From the NCBI RefSeq assembly GCF_005845215.1, contig NZ_SPHO01000026.1, forward strand, positions 1 to 64,000: a stretch of DNA of 64,000 nucleotides. Reading direction: 5' to 3'. The DNA is from Clostridium sp. 1001271st1 H5. Lineage in GTDB: Bacteria > Bacillota > Clostridia > Lachnospirales > Lachnospiraceae. Below are positions 52,310 through 60,826 of this stretch, in pieces; the first letter of the stretch is position 1, and every line of letters starts with the position of its first letter. The notes under the pieces were generated by a model. That model saw only the letters and a list, made by a program, of their open reading frames with translations. It did not search any database and was not told the origin of the DNA. The position numbers and the translations under genes are program-made.

Positions 52310-53968
52310 ATGTTACTGGAGCTGCATGTAAAGAACCTGGCCCTTATTGAAAAAGCGGATGTGGAATTCGGCGAGGGCCTCAATATCCTTACCGGTGAAA
52401 CCGGAGCCGGAAAATCCATTATCATCGGTTCCGTAACCATGGCCCTGGGCGGCAAGGCGTCCAAAGGCAGCATACGCCCCGGGGCAGACTACGCCTATAT
52501 TGAGCTGGTATTTTCCGTCACAGGGGAAGAGAAGCGGAAGGCTCTCAGGGAGCTGGAGGTGGAACCCACAGAGGACGGACTGGTAATCATATCCAGGAAG
52601 CTGACCCCTGCCAGGAGCATCAGCCGTATTAACGATGAGACAGTGACCATGGCCAGACTGAGCCAGATTACAGGACTGCTGCTGGATATACACGGGCAGC
52701 ATGAGCACCAGTCCCTGCTGTACAAATCCAAGCATCTTGAAATTCTGGACGCCTATGTCAAGGCCGCGACCCAGCCTGTAAAACAGACAATTGCAGACAG
52801 GTACCGTATATACCGTTCCCTTGAAGAAAAGCTGGGAGGGTTTAATTTGGATGCTGAGAGCCGTATCCGCGAAGCTGACTTCCTGCGGTTCGAGATAGAG
52901 GAGATAGAGGCATCAGCCCTGAAGGAAGGGGAGGAGGAGGAACTCACCTCCCTCTACCGCCGTTATTCCCATTCCAGGCGTATTGCAGAATGTCTGGGGG
53001 CTGCCTACGGGGCAGTGGAGGGAGAATGGCTTTCAAGGGCCTTAAAAGAGGTGGAGCAGGCCGCTGAGTACGATGACACCCTGGGCGGCATCCGGGACCA
53101 GCTCTATGACGCGGATTCCATACTGAGGGATGCAGGAAGGGAAATGTCTGCCTACCTGGATTCCATGGAAATGGACGAGGAAACATTCAGGAAGACCGAG
53201 GAACGCCTGGACCTGATACATAACCTTCAGGCAAAATACGGGGCAACAGTGGAGATTATCCGCCAAAAGCTGGAACAAAAAAAGAAAAAGCTGGAAGAAC
53301 TGGAAGATTATGACGCCCACAGAAAGCGCATGGAGCAGGAATTAGAGGCATGCAGGAATGGATTGGAGAAACTCTGCGCACAATTAACAGGGATACGTAA
53401 AAAGGCATCCAGGGAGCTTGTAAAGAAAATCAAGCAGGGTCTGGAGGACCTGAATTTCCTGGATGTGGAATTTGACATGGAATTTGAAAAACTGGGTCAC
53501 TTTACCTCGTCCGGATGGGACGAAGTCCAATTCCTTATTTCCACCAATCCCGGACAGCCCATGCGTCCTCTGAAGGATGTAGCGTCCGGAGGCGAGCTTT
53601 CCAGAATCATGCTGGCCATTAAGACCGTGCTGGCGGATTCCGACGACATCCCGACCCTGATTTTCGATGAGATAGACACCGGCATCAGCGGGCGTACCGC
53701 CCAGAAGGTATCGGAGAAACTAATGCTCATAGCAAAGAACCACCAGGTTATCTGCATCACCCACCTGCCGCAGATAGCGGCTATGGCGGATTCACATTTT
53801 GAAATTGCAAAATCTGCCAGCCAGGGCAGGACCATAACCACCATCCGCCTGCTGGACAGAAGGGCTTCCATAGAAGAGCTGGCCAGGCTCTTGGGCGGCG
53901 CCAGGATTACAGAGGCCGTACTTAAAAACGCAGGTGAAATGAAGGAATTGGCAGACAGAACAAAATAA
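52310..53968 (+). CDS. recN: DNA repair protein RecN
   Basis: A 552-residue SMC-like ATPase that helps double-strand break repair. Walker A is TGETGAGKSIIIGS, the long coiled coil spans about 165-370, the ABC signature is ASGGELSRIMLAI and Walker B is TLIFDEIDTGISG, followed by ICITHLPQIAAMADSHF. The frame is open to 52223 inside argR, but AAAAGGGGTG supports ATG 52310. Confidence 0.97.
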   Translation: MLLELHVKNLALIEKADVEFGEGLNILTGETGAGKSIIIGSVTMALGGKASKGSIRPGADYAYIELVFSVTGEEKRKALRELEVEPTEDGLVIISRKLTPARSISRINDETVTMARLSQITGLLLDIHGQHEHQSLLYKSKHLEILDAYVKAATQPVKQTIADRYRIYRSLEEKLGGFNLDAESRIREADFLRFEIEEIEASALKEGEEEELTSLYRRYSHSRRIAECLGAAYGAVEGEWLSRALKEVEQAAEYDDTLGGIRDQLYDADSILRDAGREMSAYLDSMEMDEETFRKTEERLDLIHNLQAKYGATVEIIRQKLEQKKKKLEELEDYDAHRKRMEQELEACRNGLEKLCAQLTGIRKKASRELVKKIKQGLEDLNFLDVEFDMEFEKLGHFTSSGWDEVQFLISTNPGQPMRPLKDVASGGELSRIMLAIKTVLADSDDIPTLIFDEIDTGISGRTAQKVSEKLMLIAKNHQVICITHLPQIAAMADSHFEIAKSASQGRTITTIRLLDRRASIEELARLLGGARITEAVLKNAGEMKELADRTK

Positions 53969-54000
53969 AACAGATTGAAATCCTAAGGATGGATAATACT

Positions 54001-54037
54001 AAGAAAGAGGCAGCGAACATTGCTTCTTTCTTTTTTT
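54001..54037 (+). terminator. Terminator after recN
   Basis: AAGAAAGAGGCA and TGCTTCTTTCTT pair with one bulge around GCGAACAT, ending in TTTTTTT. Confidence 0.85.
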
Positions 54038-54118
54038 GTTATGGTCCATCCGCAGCAGATGCACCATGGCTTTGTATTGACCCATTTTAAATGAATGACT
54101 ATATAAGGAGGCAGGGCG

Positions 54119-55396
54119 ATGAAGGGGAAATCAATCTTTTACCGGTGGCTGGGACGCATCTTCTGGCTGTCCGTTGTGGCTGTTACGGGGTATACGTGGT
54201 ATTACATGGACCAGGCAGTGCCGGACCGGGTGAGCATTATAGAAAATGAAGAGGAGGAATTTTCCTTCGGCCTGCCTTTGAAGGCAACCATATCCAGCGG
54301 CAGCCAGGAAGTGGCCCTGGCAAATGAAAGCAACATACCGGCGGACCAGATTACCATAAGCGGCAGGGACCGTTTTTCCATGTTTGGGGGAGAAAAGGGA
54401 AGCTACCAGGTAGGTCTTAAGCTGTTTGGGGTGATAAAATTAAAGGACATACAGGTGGACGTGGTGGACACCAGATATGCCATTCCCTGCGGCTCCCCCA
54501 TAGGAATCTATCTGAAATCAGACGGCGTCATGGTCATCGGTACAGGACGTATAACGGGAAGCGACGGCATGGAGGTGGAACCTGCCTACGGTATACTGAA
54601 ATCAGGAGACTATATAGAGGCATTTAACGGAAAGCCCATGAACACAAAGGAGGACCTGATACGCGCTGTCAGCGAGTCAGGCGGACAGGACTGTGTGCTC
54701 CAGGTGCGCAGGGAAGGCGAGGACGTGGATGTGAGCCTGAAGCCGGTCCAGGGCGCTGACGGACAGTACAAGCTGGGAGCATGGGTCAGGGACGATACCC
54801 AGGGTATCGGTACCATTACTTATGTGGATATGAACGGCAGATTCGGCGCCCTGGGCCATGGAATCAGCGACAGCGATACAGGAGACTTGGTGGAATCCTC
54901 TGACGGCGCCCTTTATTCCACTGAAATCATGGGAATTGAAAAAGGCTCCATGGGCAAGCCGGGACTGCTGTCCGGCGTGATTTACTACGGCCCCCAGTCC
55001 CATATGGGGGATATTGAAAAGAACACAAATGAAGGCATATTCGGCACCGTCAACCAGCAATTCAAAAAGCAGATAGTGGGAGAGCCTCTGGAAATCGCCT
55101 GCCGCCAGGATGTGAAGCAGGGACCGGCCTATATCCGAAGCAATATTTCCGGCGAATTAAAGGATTATGCCATTGAAATTCAAAAGGTGGATTATAATTC
55201 CAGCCATAAGAACAAAAGCATGGTCATCAAGGTGACTGACCCGGAGCTGCTGGAGCTGACAGGCGGGATTGTGCAGGGGATGAGCGGCAGTCCGATTATA
55301 CAGGATGGGAAGCTGGCCGGGGCGGTGACCCATGTGTTTGTGCAGGATGCGAGCAGAGGGTATGGGATTTTGATTGAGAATATGTTGGAGCATTAA
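54119..55396 (+). CDS. spoIVB: SpoIVB peptidase
   Basis: A 425-residue S55-family serine protease made in the forespore; it triggers sigma-K maturation in the mother cell. One N-terminal membrane helix (IFWLSVVAVTGYTWYY), a PDZ domain near 145-225 (GILKSGDYIEAFNGKPMNTK) and the protease domain follow. The catalytic His lies in GALGHGISDSDTG and the nucleophile Ser in GMSGSPIIQDGKLAGAVTHV. AAGGAGG is 7 bases before the ATG. The last 120 bases are repeated, diverged, at 56920-57041. Normally spo0A would follow, but 3 kb of accessory DNA lies between. Confidence 0.96.
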   Translation: MKGKSIFYRWLGRIFWLSVVAVTGYTWYYMDQAVPDRVSIIENEEEEFSFGLPLKATISSGSQEVALANESNIPADQITISGRDRFSMFGGEKGSYQVGLKLFGVIKLKDIQVDVVDTRYAIPCGSPIGIYLKSDGVMVIGTGRITGSDGMEVEPAYGILKSGDYIEAFNGKPMNTKEDLIRAVSESGGQDCVLQVRREGEDVDVSLKPVQGADGQYKLGAWVRDDTQGIGTITYVDMNGRFGALGHGISDSDTGDLVESSDGALYSTEIMGIEKGSMGKPGLLSGVIYYGPQSHMGDIEKNTNEGIFGTVNQQFKKQIVGEPLEIACRQDVKQGPAYIRSNISGELKDYAIEIQKVDYNSSHKNKSMVIKVTDPELLELTGGIVQGMSGSPIIQDGKLAGAVTHVFVQDASRGYGILIENMLEH

Positions 55397-55414
55397 TGGT
55401 GAGGAGCAGACGGA

Positions 55415-55526
55415 AGACGAGGGCGCAGCTGGGAGCCAGCTCACAGTTGCGCCCTCGTCTGTAGTATGCTATGCGGCGAAGGCCACACAACCGCTGGTGT
55501 GCGGAGCGTGTCAGCGGTTGTGGCCT
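55415..55526. repeat. Two large inverted repeats after spoIVB
   Basis: AGACGAGGGCGCA (55415-55427) pairs perfectly with TGCGCCCTCGTCT (55448-55460), with an inner AGCTGG/CCAGCT hairpin. A second stem pairs AGGCCA and CAACCGCTG (55480-55496) with CAGCGGTTG and TGGCCT (55512-55526). Neither has a T-run. They lie at the junction between spoIVB and the accessory DNA. Confidence 0.6.
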
Positions 55527-55626
55527 GGACGGAGTAGTGGGGCGCGACAGGAGCTTACTAATAGATACTGCTTGTTGTAAGAATGTGGATATGTTATTAT
55601 AGAGATGTTAGAGTGCAGGAGGTAAG

Positions 55627-56019
55627 ATGAACGAGCAGATTGTTTTTCCGCCATTAGTTGAGGACGAAAAAGAAGCCTTTAAACAGAAATTATTTACTAC
55701 AGAATTGTGGGATACAGCATTGGCTCGCCGGAATCAGCTTTTAAAAGTACATTCGACTAATGTCTCAAAACTGGCTCGCAAATTTGCAGGAAAATTCGGC
55801 ATGGAAGCTCTCTTGGATGTTGCAGGATATTTACACGATTATGGTAAAGCCACACTGGAATGGCAGGAATATTTTAAGAAGATGTTGCACGAGGATGTAG
55901 CAATCGTTCCTCACAGTATTCATGGTGCAAAATATGGTTTTGCTAAAGCTAATTCATACCATTATATCGCTGAATTACTCGGAAACGTTATTATATACTT
56001 ACTGCTCTCGATGGGCTAA
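55627..56019 (+). pseudogene. cas3: Truncated CRISPR-associated Cas3 HD domain
   Basis: A 130-codon frame that begins like a type I Cas3 N-terminal nuclease: KLARKFAGKFGMEALLD, then AGYLHDYGKATLEWQEYF with the HD metal ligands, then PHSIHGAKYGF and IAELLGN. A full Cas3 has 700 or more residues including a helicase. Recognisable sequence ends near 55975 and the frame stops at 56019, so only the first half of the HD domain remains. AGGAGGTAAG precedes the ATG. It is more A+T-rich than the core genes around it. No other cas gene is present in the window. Confidence 0.65.
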
Positions 56020-56090
56020 AGATAGAAGAACTTGATGGTCAATAGACATATGGTTCAGGACTAAAACGTATTTTGATTGATGGAGAATAT

Positions 56091-56891
56091 ATGAATATTA
56101 ACTCGATTTTAAATAAAAGCTTTCATGAATTAACACCGGATGACTGCGTTGCGATAAATAATTATCTGTTGGACAGGATGTTAATCGAATTACAGAAAAA
56201 GGATCGAAGCGGTATCTATGGAATTACCCAGAGAGAATTTGCCTATAATTCAAATCGCATCGAAGGCAGCCGGCTGTCAAGAGAACAGACGGCGTCATTA
56301 TTTAATACCGGAACAATTATGTCCGATGGAGAGATTTACCGGGCTAAGGATATTGAAGAAACCAATGGACATTTTCTTATGTTTAACCTGGCCTTAAAAA
56401 CATTCAACGAGGTATTATCGGAACCCCTTATTAAACAATTCCATGCGGCGCTTAAGCAGGGAGTATTTGAGGACCGGGCCAATGGTTATCCGATTGGGGA
56501 GTATAAAAACAGACAGAATGTGGTGTGGGATATTGAAACAGTTAAGCCGAATCAGGTTCATGAGAAGATGTGTGAACTGTTGGGAATCTATCTTAACAGC
56601 GAAAAATCTCTAATCGATATTACTAAACTTCATGCCGAATATGAAAAAATACACCCTTTTCAGGATGGAAATGGACGCACAGGCAGAATGATTCTATTCC
56701 GGGAGTGTTTGAAAAATGGGATTATTCCATTTGTGATTTGTGATGAGAATAAAAATCAATATACACATCTTCTAAATGCTGCGCAGAAAACAGAAGATTT
56801 TGCGGCATTGGCAGGTTATTTTGAGGAGGAGGCGTGTAAGTATTACGAAATACTTCAAGAATTTTTGAGAGTATATGAAAATAAAGATTAA
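56091..56891 (+). CDS. Fic-domain protein (class II, self-inhibited)
   Basis: A 266-residue Fic protein, which would transfer AMP or another nucleotide group to target proteins. The active site IHPFQDGNGRTGRMILFREC is complete (HxFx[D/E]GNGRxxR). An N-terminal inhibitory motif SNRIEG, of the form [S/T]xxxE[G/N], precedes the core, so the enzyme is expected to be self-inhibited. The start is ATG 56091, behind GATGGAGA. It is A+T-rich relative to flanking core genes and sits between the Cas3 fragment and the second spoIVB end. It may be a stand-alone stress or phage-defence protein. Confidence 0.88.
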   Translation: MNINSILNKSFHELTPDDCVAINNYLLDRMLIELQKKDRSGIYGITQREFAYNSNRIEGSRLSREQTASLFNTGTIMSDGEIYRAKDIEETNGHFLMFNLALKTFNEVLSEPLIKQFHAALKQGVFEDRANGYPIGEYKNRQNVVWDIETVKPNQVHEKMCELLGIYLNSEKSLIDITKLHAEYEKIHPFQDGNGRTGRMILFRECLKNGIIPFVICDENKNQYTHLLNAAQKTEDFAALAGYFEEEACKYYEILQEFLRVYENKD

Positions 56892-56919
56892 AATTGTTAT
56901 CCCTTACATGACTCACTCG

Positions 56920-57041
56920 TGAGCGGTAGTCCAATTATACAAGATGGGAAGCTGGCCGGGGCGGTGACACATGTGTTTGTACAGGATGCAAGCCGGGGGG
57001 ATGGGATTTTGATTGAGAATATGTTGGAGTATTGAGGGTGA
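56920..57041 (+). pseudogene. Second, diverged copy of the spoIVB 3' end
   Basis: About 120 bases matching 55281-55402 at roughly 90%. In the spoIVB frame it encodes SGSPIIQDGKLAGAVTHVF, then VQDASRGDGILIENMLEY and a stop. Most differences are silent third-position changes; two are coding (Tyr to Asp, final His to Tyr). There is no start or upstream part. It therefore comes from a functional but different spoIVB allele. The two copies flank the Cas3/Fic segment in direct orientation. Confidence 0.8.
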
Positions 57042-57309
57042 AGGAATAAGCACAAAATGGCTGTGATTCAACCAAAATCAAAACTAGAGTAGATGAGGAA
57101 AGGCTTTCGGAAGATTACGAATTATCCTTCATCATATAAGTGCGAATGCCAAGTGAACAGGAAAACTTGTGGGGATTCGCACCCTTTTTAAGGGACTTTG
57201 AGTAAAAAAAATCAAAGGAGATGCAAGCAATTGTAGAATTATGAGATAAAATTGTACAATATGTATACAATGTGACTGATGTGAAATGGAAAGATTGGAT
57301 ATGTTTGCT
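57042..57309 (+). other. CRISPR leader region with hairpin
   Basis: A short frame without a start ends at 57139 (RVDEERLSEDYELSFII), perhaps the end of a lost gene; I do not recognise it. A hairpin follows, with perfect 8-bp arms GTGCGAAT and ATTCGCAC and then CCTTTTT (about 57140-57187). The remaining 120 bases are A+T-rich, with TTGTAG and TACAAT as a possible promoter, and run directly into the first repeat. This has the makeup of a CRISPR leader. Confidence 0.5.
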
Positions 57310-57811
57310 GTCAGCTTCTGCGAAGAAGCTGTGGATTGAAATGTCTTCCATCCTGCCATTGCCATGTATTCCAGGCCGTCAGCTTCTGCGAAGAAGCTGT
57401 GGATTGAAATAAATAATCATCATGGGAAAAGTTGCGGGAATCAGGTCAGCTTCTGCGAAGAAGCTGTGGATTGAAATCTGATGTGCGGGCGGTGTTTCAC
57501 ACTAGGAATAGACGTCAGCTTCTGCGAAGAAGCTGTGGATTGAAATGTACATATAGCATTGGGAGGATAATCTCCCCTAGGTCAGCTTCTGCGAAGAAGC
57601 TGTGGATTGAAATGTAAGAATCCGTCCTACGGCTACGGCAGTCCAATGTCAGCTTCTGCGAAGAAGCTGTGAACTGAAATGGTTGTTGCCATAGGTTTCC
57701 ACAATCTGGTGCATGTCAGCTTCTTCGAAAAAGCAGCAAATTAAACACCAGAACCGCAACCATGACACGCCCATGCATGTCACCTCCTTCAAAGAATCCA
57801 TAGAACAAAGC
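57310..57811 (+). CRISPR. Orphan type I-C-like CRISPR array, 7-8 repeats
   Basis: Five identical 33-base repeats begin at 57310, 57378, 57445, 57514 and 57581 (GTCAGCTTCTGCGAAG followed by AAGCTGTGGATTGAAAT). A sixth at 57648 has two changes, a seventh at 57715 is badly altered in its second half, and a possible eighth at 57779 matches at about 20 of 33 positions. Spacers are 34-36 bases. The GTC start, short inner palindrome and GTGGATTGAAAT end are typical of type I-C repeats. Decay on the right puts the leader on the left. No cas1, cas2, cas4, cas5, cas7 or cas8 is in the window. Confidence 0.92.
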
Positions 57812-58406
57812 AATCATTTCCCATATCATCCGATAATGATTGGCTCGTAGGAGGCATCTGCTGATGCCTCCCATACCAATCAAATGACCATGAGCATGTC
57901 GTCATACATCGCTCCGCACTCTTTCCCATGTCATTCTTCCGCCCTCAATCACTCCCCCTCGTCAAAATTCGACAAATCCCGTCGCTCCCCCTCCCGAAAA
58001 TCTGCCAAAGTTTTAAATATCAGGAGGAAAAACAGTGATGTTTGCGTTCTATAATCGTGCCTGTGAGAATATAATGAAATGAAACATCAACGTGCTGAAA
58101 TTACAAAAATGGTGTCGAATTAAAGTAAAATAAAGTAAAAAAACCAATTATTTGTTACAGAAATGTTAATCGTCACAATTAATAATTGCAAAATGACACC
58201 AAAAATGATACAATTTAATCTCGACGCGTGTCTAAAATTGCGACCACGAACCGTTGATATATGGTAAGGGGACCATATATAATAAATTTCGCCAGGAGTT
58301 ATATTGACGAAGGAGATGGATTTGATGTAGAGGTGGTCGAATAGCAGCTACCGATTTTTTGACAGGTAGTTCAGCACAGGCAAACAATTTTAGGAGGTAA
58401 AAGGAA
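57812..58406 (+). promoter_or_regulatory. spo0A upstream region with Spo0A boxes and promoter
   Basis: No gene is supported here. A perfect hairpin GGAGGCATC/GATGCCTCC lies at 57850-57871. A Spo0A box (TTTGTCGAA, complement of 57968-57976) and a second one (TGTCGAA at 58113-58119) suggest self-regulation. TTGCAA (58186-58191) and TACAAT (58209-58214), 17 bases apart, make a likely sigma-A promoter. A palindrome ATATATGGT/ACCATATAT with a 6-base loop (58257-58280) lies in the leader. AGGAGG at 58393 serves the spo0A GTG. Confidence 0.55.
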
Positions 58407-59225
58407 GTGGAAAAGCTGAATGTTGCGATTGTCGATGACAATCCGCTAATTCTGAATACGCTGGATGAACTGATTAACGCAGAGGACGGATTATCTGTAA
58501 TTGGAAAGGCAGACAATGGCGCTGATGCCATTAACATGATTGTTGACACTACGCCGGACATTGTTCTGCTGGATTTGGTAATGCCGAAAATTGACGGTAT
58601 ATCCGTGGTGGAAAAAGTGAAAAGCGAGCATACTTTCCTGAAAAATCCTGCATTTATTATACTTAGTGCAGTAGGTGGTGAACAGATGACAGAAGATGCC
58701 TTTAAGGCGGGAGCTAATTACTATCTGATGAAACCCTTCGACAAGGAAATCCTGGTAAACAAGATTCGTCATATCGGTAAACTGCCTGATAAACAACCGG
58801 CAGGAAAAGTATTAACGGCTCCGTTTGAGCCAGGGGAAGAATCCCATATCACCAGGGAGGAGTACATGAAGGAGCATCTGGAAACGGACATCACAAAGAT
58901 GCTTCACGAGCTGGGCATACCTGCCCACATCAAAGGATATCAGTATCTCAGAGACGCCATCGCCATGTCGGTGGAAGACCAGGAAATGATGAGCAGCGTG
59001 ACGAAAATCCTCTATCCGGCCATTGCCAAACGCAATCAGACCACGGCCAGCCGGGTGGAACGAGCCATACGTCATGCCATCGAGGTGGCCTGGGGCAGAG
59101 GCAAGATGGAAACCATCGATGAAGTTTTCGGTTATACAATCAGTACCGGAAAGGGTAAGCCTACCAATTCTGAATTCATTGCGCTGATATCGGATAAAAT
59201 ACTCTTGGAATACAAAAAAATTTAA
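58407..59225 (+). CDS. spo0A: Sporulation master regulator Spo0A
   Basis: A 272-residue response regulator that starts sporulation when phosphorylated. The receiver has VDDN, phospho-acceptor Asp in LLDLVMPKIDG, and Lys in MKPFDK. The C-terminal DNA-binding domain has the Spo0A signature HIKGYQYLRDAIAMSVED, the recognition region NQTTASRVERAIRHAIEVAW and the end TNSEFIALISDKILL. The start is GTG behind AGGAGG. Usually it directly follows spoIVB; here 3 kb separates them. Confidence 0.98.
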   Translation: MEKLNVAIVDDNPLILNTLDELINAEDGLSVIGKADNGADAINMIVDTTPDIVLLDLVMPKIDGISVVEKVKSEHTFLKNPAFIILSAVGGEQMTEDAFKAGANYYLMKPFDKEILVNKIRHIGKLPDKQPAGKVLTAPFEPGEESHITREEYMKEHLETDITKMLHELGIPAHIKGYQYLRDAIAMSVEDQEMMSSVTKILYPAIAKRNQTTASRVERAIRHAIEVAWGRGKMETIDEVFGYTISTGKGKPTNSEFIALISDKILLEYKKI

Positions 59226-59322
59226 GACAAATTCATCAGAAAGAACTTCCTAATTTCGGAAAAGTAAGGTATACTATTAGGAAAGGCATATGGAACCTGT
59301 TCGTCAGGAGAGGGAGGTTTTG

Positions 59323-60768
59323 ATGAAGAAAATACTATTTGCAGCTTCAGAAGCAGTGCCGTTTATTAAAACAGGAGGACTGGCAGACGTAGTGGGCTCC
59401 CTGCCGAAATGCTTTAATAAAGAGTATTTTGATGTCAGGGTCATCATCCCAAAGTACCTTTGCATCAAGCAGGAGTGGCGTGACAGGATGGAATATGTGA
59501 ACCACTTCTATATGGATTACCTGGGACAGAGCCGCTATGTGGGCATTCTACAGTACGTACATGAAGGTATAACCTTTTACTTTATTGATAATGAGAGCTA
59601 TTTTAGCGGAGCAAAGCCATATGGCGACTGGTATTGGGATTTGGAGAAGTTCTGCTTCTTCTGCCGGGCAGCCTTATCAGCACTGCCGGTGATTGGATTC
59701 CAGCCGGATGTGGTACACTGCCATGACTGGCAGACCGGACTGATACCTGTCCTTCTCAAGGATAAGTTCCACGAAGGCGAATTTTTCTGCAACATGAAGT
59801 CTGTAATTACCATCCACAACCTGAAGTTCCAGGGTGTGTGGGATGTGAAGACCATTAAGCGCTTCACGGAACTGCCGGATTACTATTTCGCACCGGATAA
59901 GCTGGAAGCCTACAAGGACGGAAACCTGTTAAAGGGCGGTATTGTATTTGCAGATGCCATCACCACGGTCAGCAACACATATGCAGAGGAAATCAAGCTG
60001 CCGTTCTACGGCGAGGGACTGGACGGCCTTATGCGTTCCAGGGCCGGAAGCCTAAGGGGCATTGTCAACGGCATTGACTACGATGAGTTTAATCCGGAGA
60101 CAGATACGTACATCGCCCAGACCTATAATGCTAAAAATTTCCGCAAGGAAAAGGTAAAGAACAAGAAGGCGCTCCAGCAGGAGTTAGGCCTTCCTGTGGA
60201 TGAGAAGAAGTTTATGGTGGGAATTGTCTCCCGTCTTACGGACCAGAAGGGCTTTGACCTGATTCAGTGTGTCATGGATGAGCTGTGCAACGATGATTTG
60301 CAGCTGGTGGTCCTGGGAACCGGTGAGGAACGTTATGAGAATATGTTCCGCCACTATGACTGGAAGTACCATGACAGGGTATCTGCCCAGATTTATTACT
60401 CAGAGGCCATGTCCCATAAGATTTACGCTGCCAGCGACGCATTTCTCATGCCATCCCTGTTTGAGCCCTGCGGTTTGAGCCAGCTGATGGCCCTGCGCTA
60501 CGGCACAGTGCCTATTGTCAGGGAGACAGGCGGCCTTAAGGACACGGTGGAGCCCTATAATGAATACGAGAGCTCAGGCACAGGATTCTCCTTTGCCAAT
60601 TACAATGCTCATGAGATGCTGGGAAGCGTACGTTATGCCAAGTATGTCTACAGCAGCAAGCGCCGTGAGTGGAATAAAATCATCGACAGGGCCATGGCCA
60701 AGGATTATTCCTGGTGGACCTCTGCCTCTAAGTACCAGGAACTTTATGACTGGCTGATTGGATATTGA
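59323..60768 (+). CDS. glgA: Glycogen synthase (ADP-glucose, GT5)
   Basis: A 481-residue glucosyltransferase that extends alpha-1,4-glucan from ADP-glucose. The KTGGLADVVGSLP motif binds the donor phosphate, VVHCHDWQTGLIP and TIHNLKFQG follow, and the C-terminal domain has GIVSRLTDQKGFDLI, PSLFEPCGLSQLMALRYG and PIVRETGGLKDTV. GGGAGG is 6 bases before ATG 59323; the frame is open to 59290. No other glg gene is near. Confidence 0.96.
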   Translation: MKKILFAASEAVPFIKTGGLADVVGSLPKCFNKEYFDVRVIIPKYLCIKQEWRDRMEYVNHFYMDYLGQSRYVGILQYVHEGITFYFIDNESYFSGAKPYGDWYWDLEKFCFFCRAALSALPVIGFQPDVVHCHDWQTGLIPVLLKDKFHEGEFFCNMKSVITIHNLKFQGVWDVKTIKRFTELPDYYFAPDKLEAYKDGNLLKGGIVFADAITTVSNTYAEEIKLPFYGEGLDGLMRSRAGSLRGIVNGIDYDEFNPETDTYIAQTYNAKNFRKEKVKNKKALQQELGLPVDEKKFMVGIVSRLTDQKGFDLIQCVMDELCNDDLQLVVLGTGEERYENMFRHYDWKYHDRVSAQIYYSEAMSHKIYAASDAFLMPSLFEPCGLSQLMALRYGTVPIVRETGGLKDTVEPYNEYESSGTGFSFANYNAHEMLGSVRYAKYVYSSKRREWNKIIDRAMAKDYSWWTSASKYQELYDWLIGY

Positions 60769-60826
60769 CAACAGACCTGTAATGTCGGATAATATGCTGA
60801 TGAACTAAGAAAGGTGTGATGCCCAT

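Noticed and set aside
57110..57365. Minus-strand frames of 77-78 codons over the CRISPR leader
   Set aside because: They run into the repeats and carry no ribosome site; the region is better explained as leader.
57432..57617. Plus-strand frame of 61 codons across the CRISPR repeats (QLLRRSCGLK repeated)
   Set aside because: The protein repeat is just the translated CRISPR repeat.
57343..57714. CRISPR spacers as self-targets within this window
   Set aside because: Reading the six spacers against the rest of the window by eye I saw no clear match; a proper search is needed to settle it.
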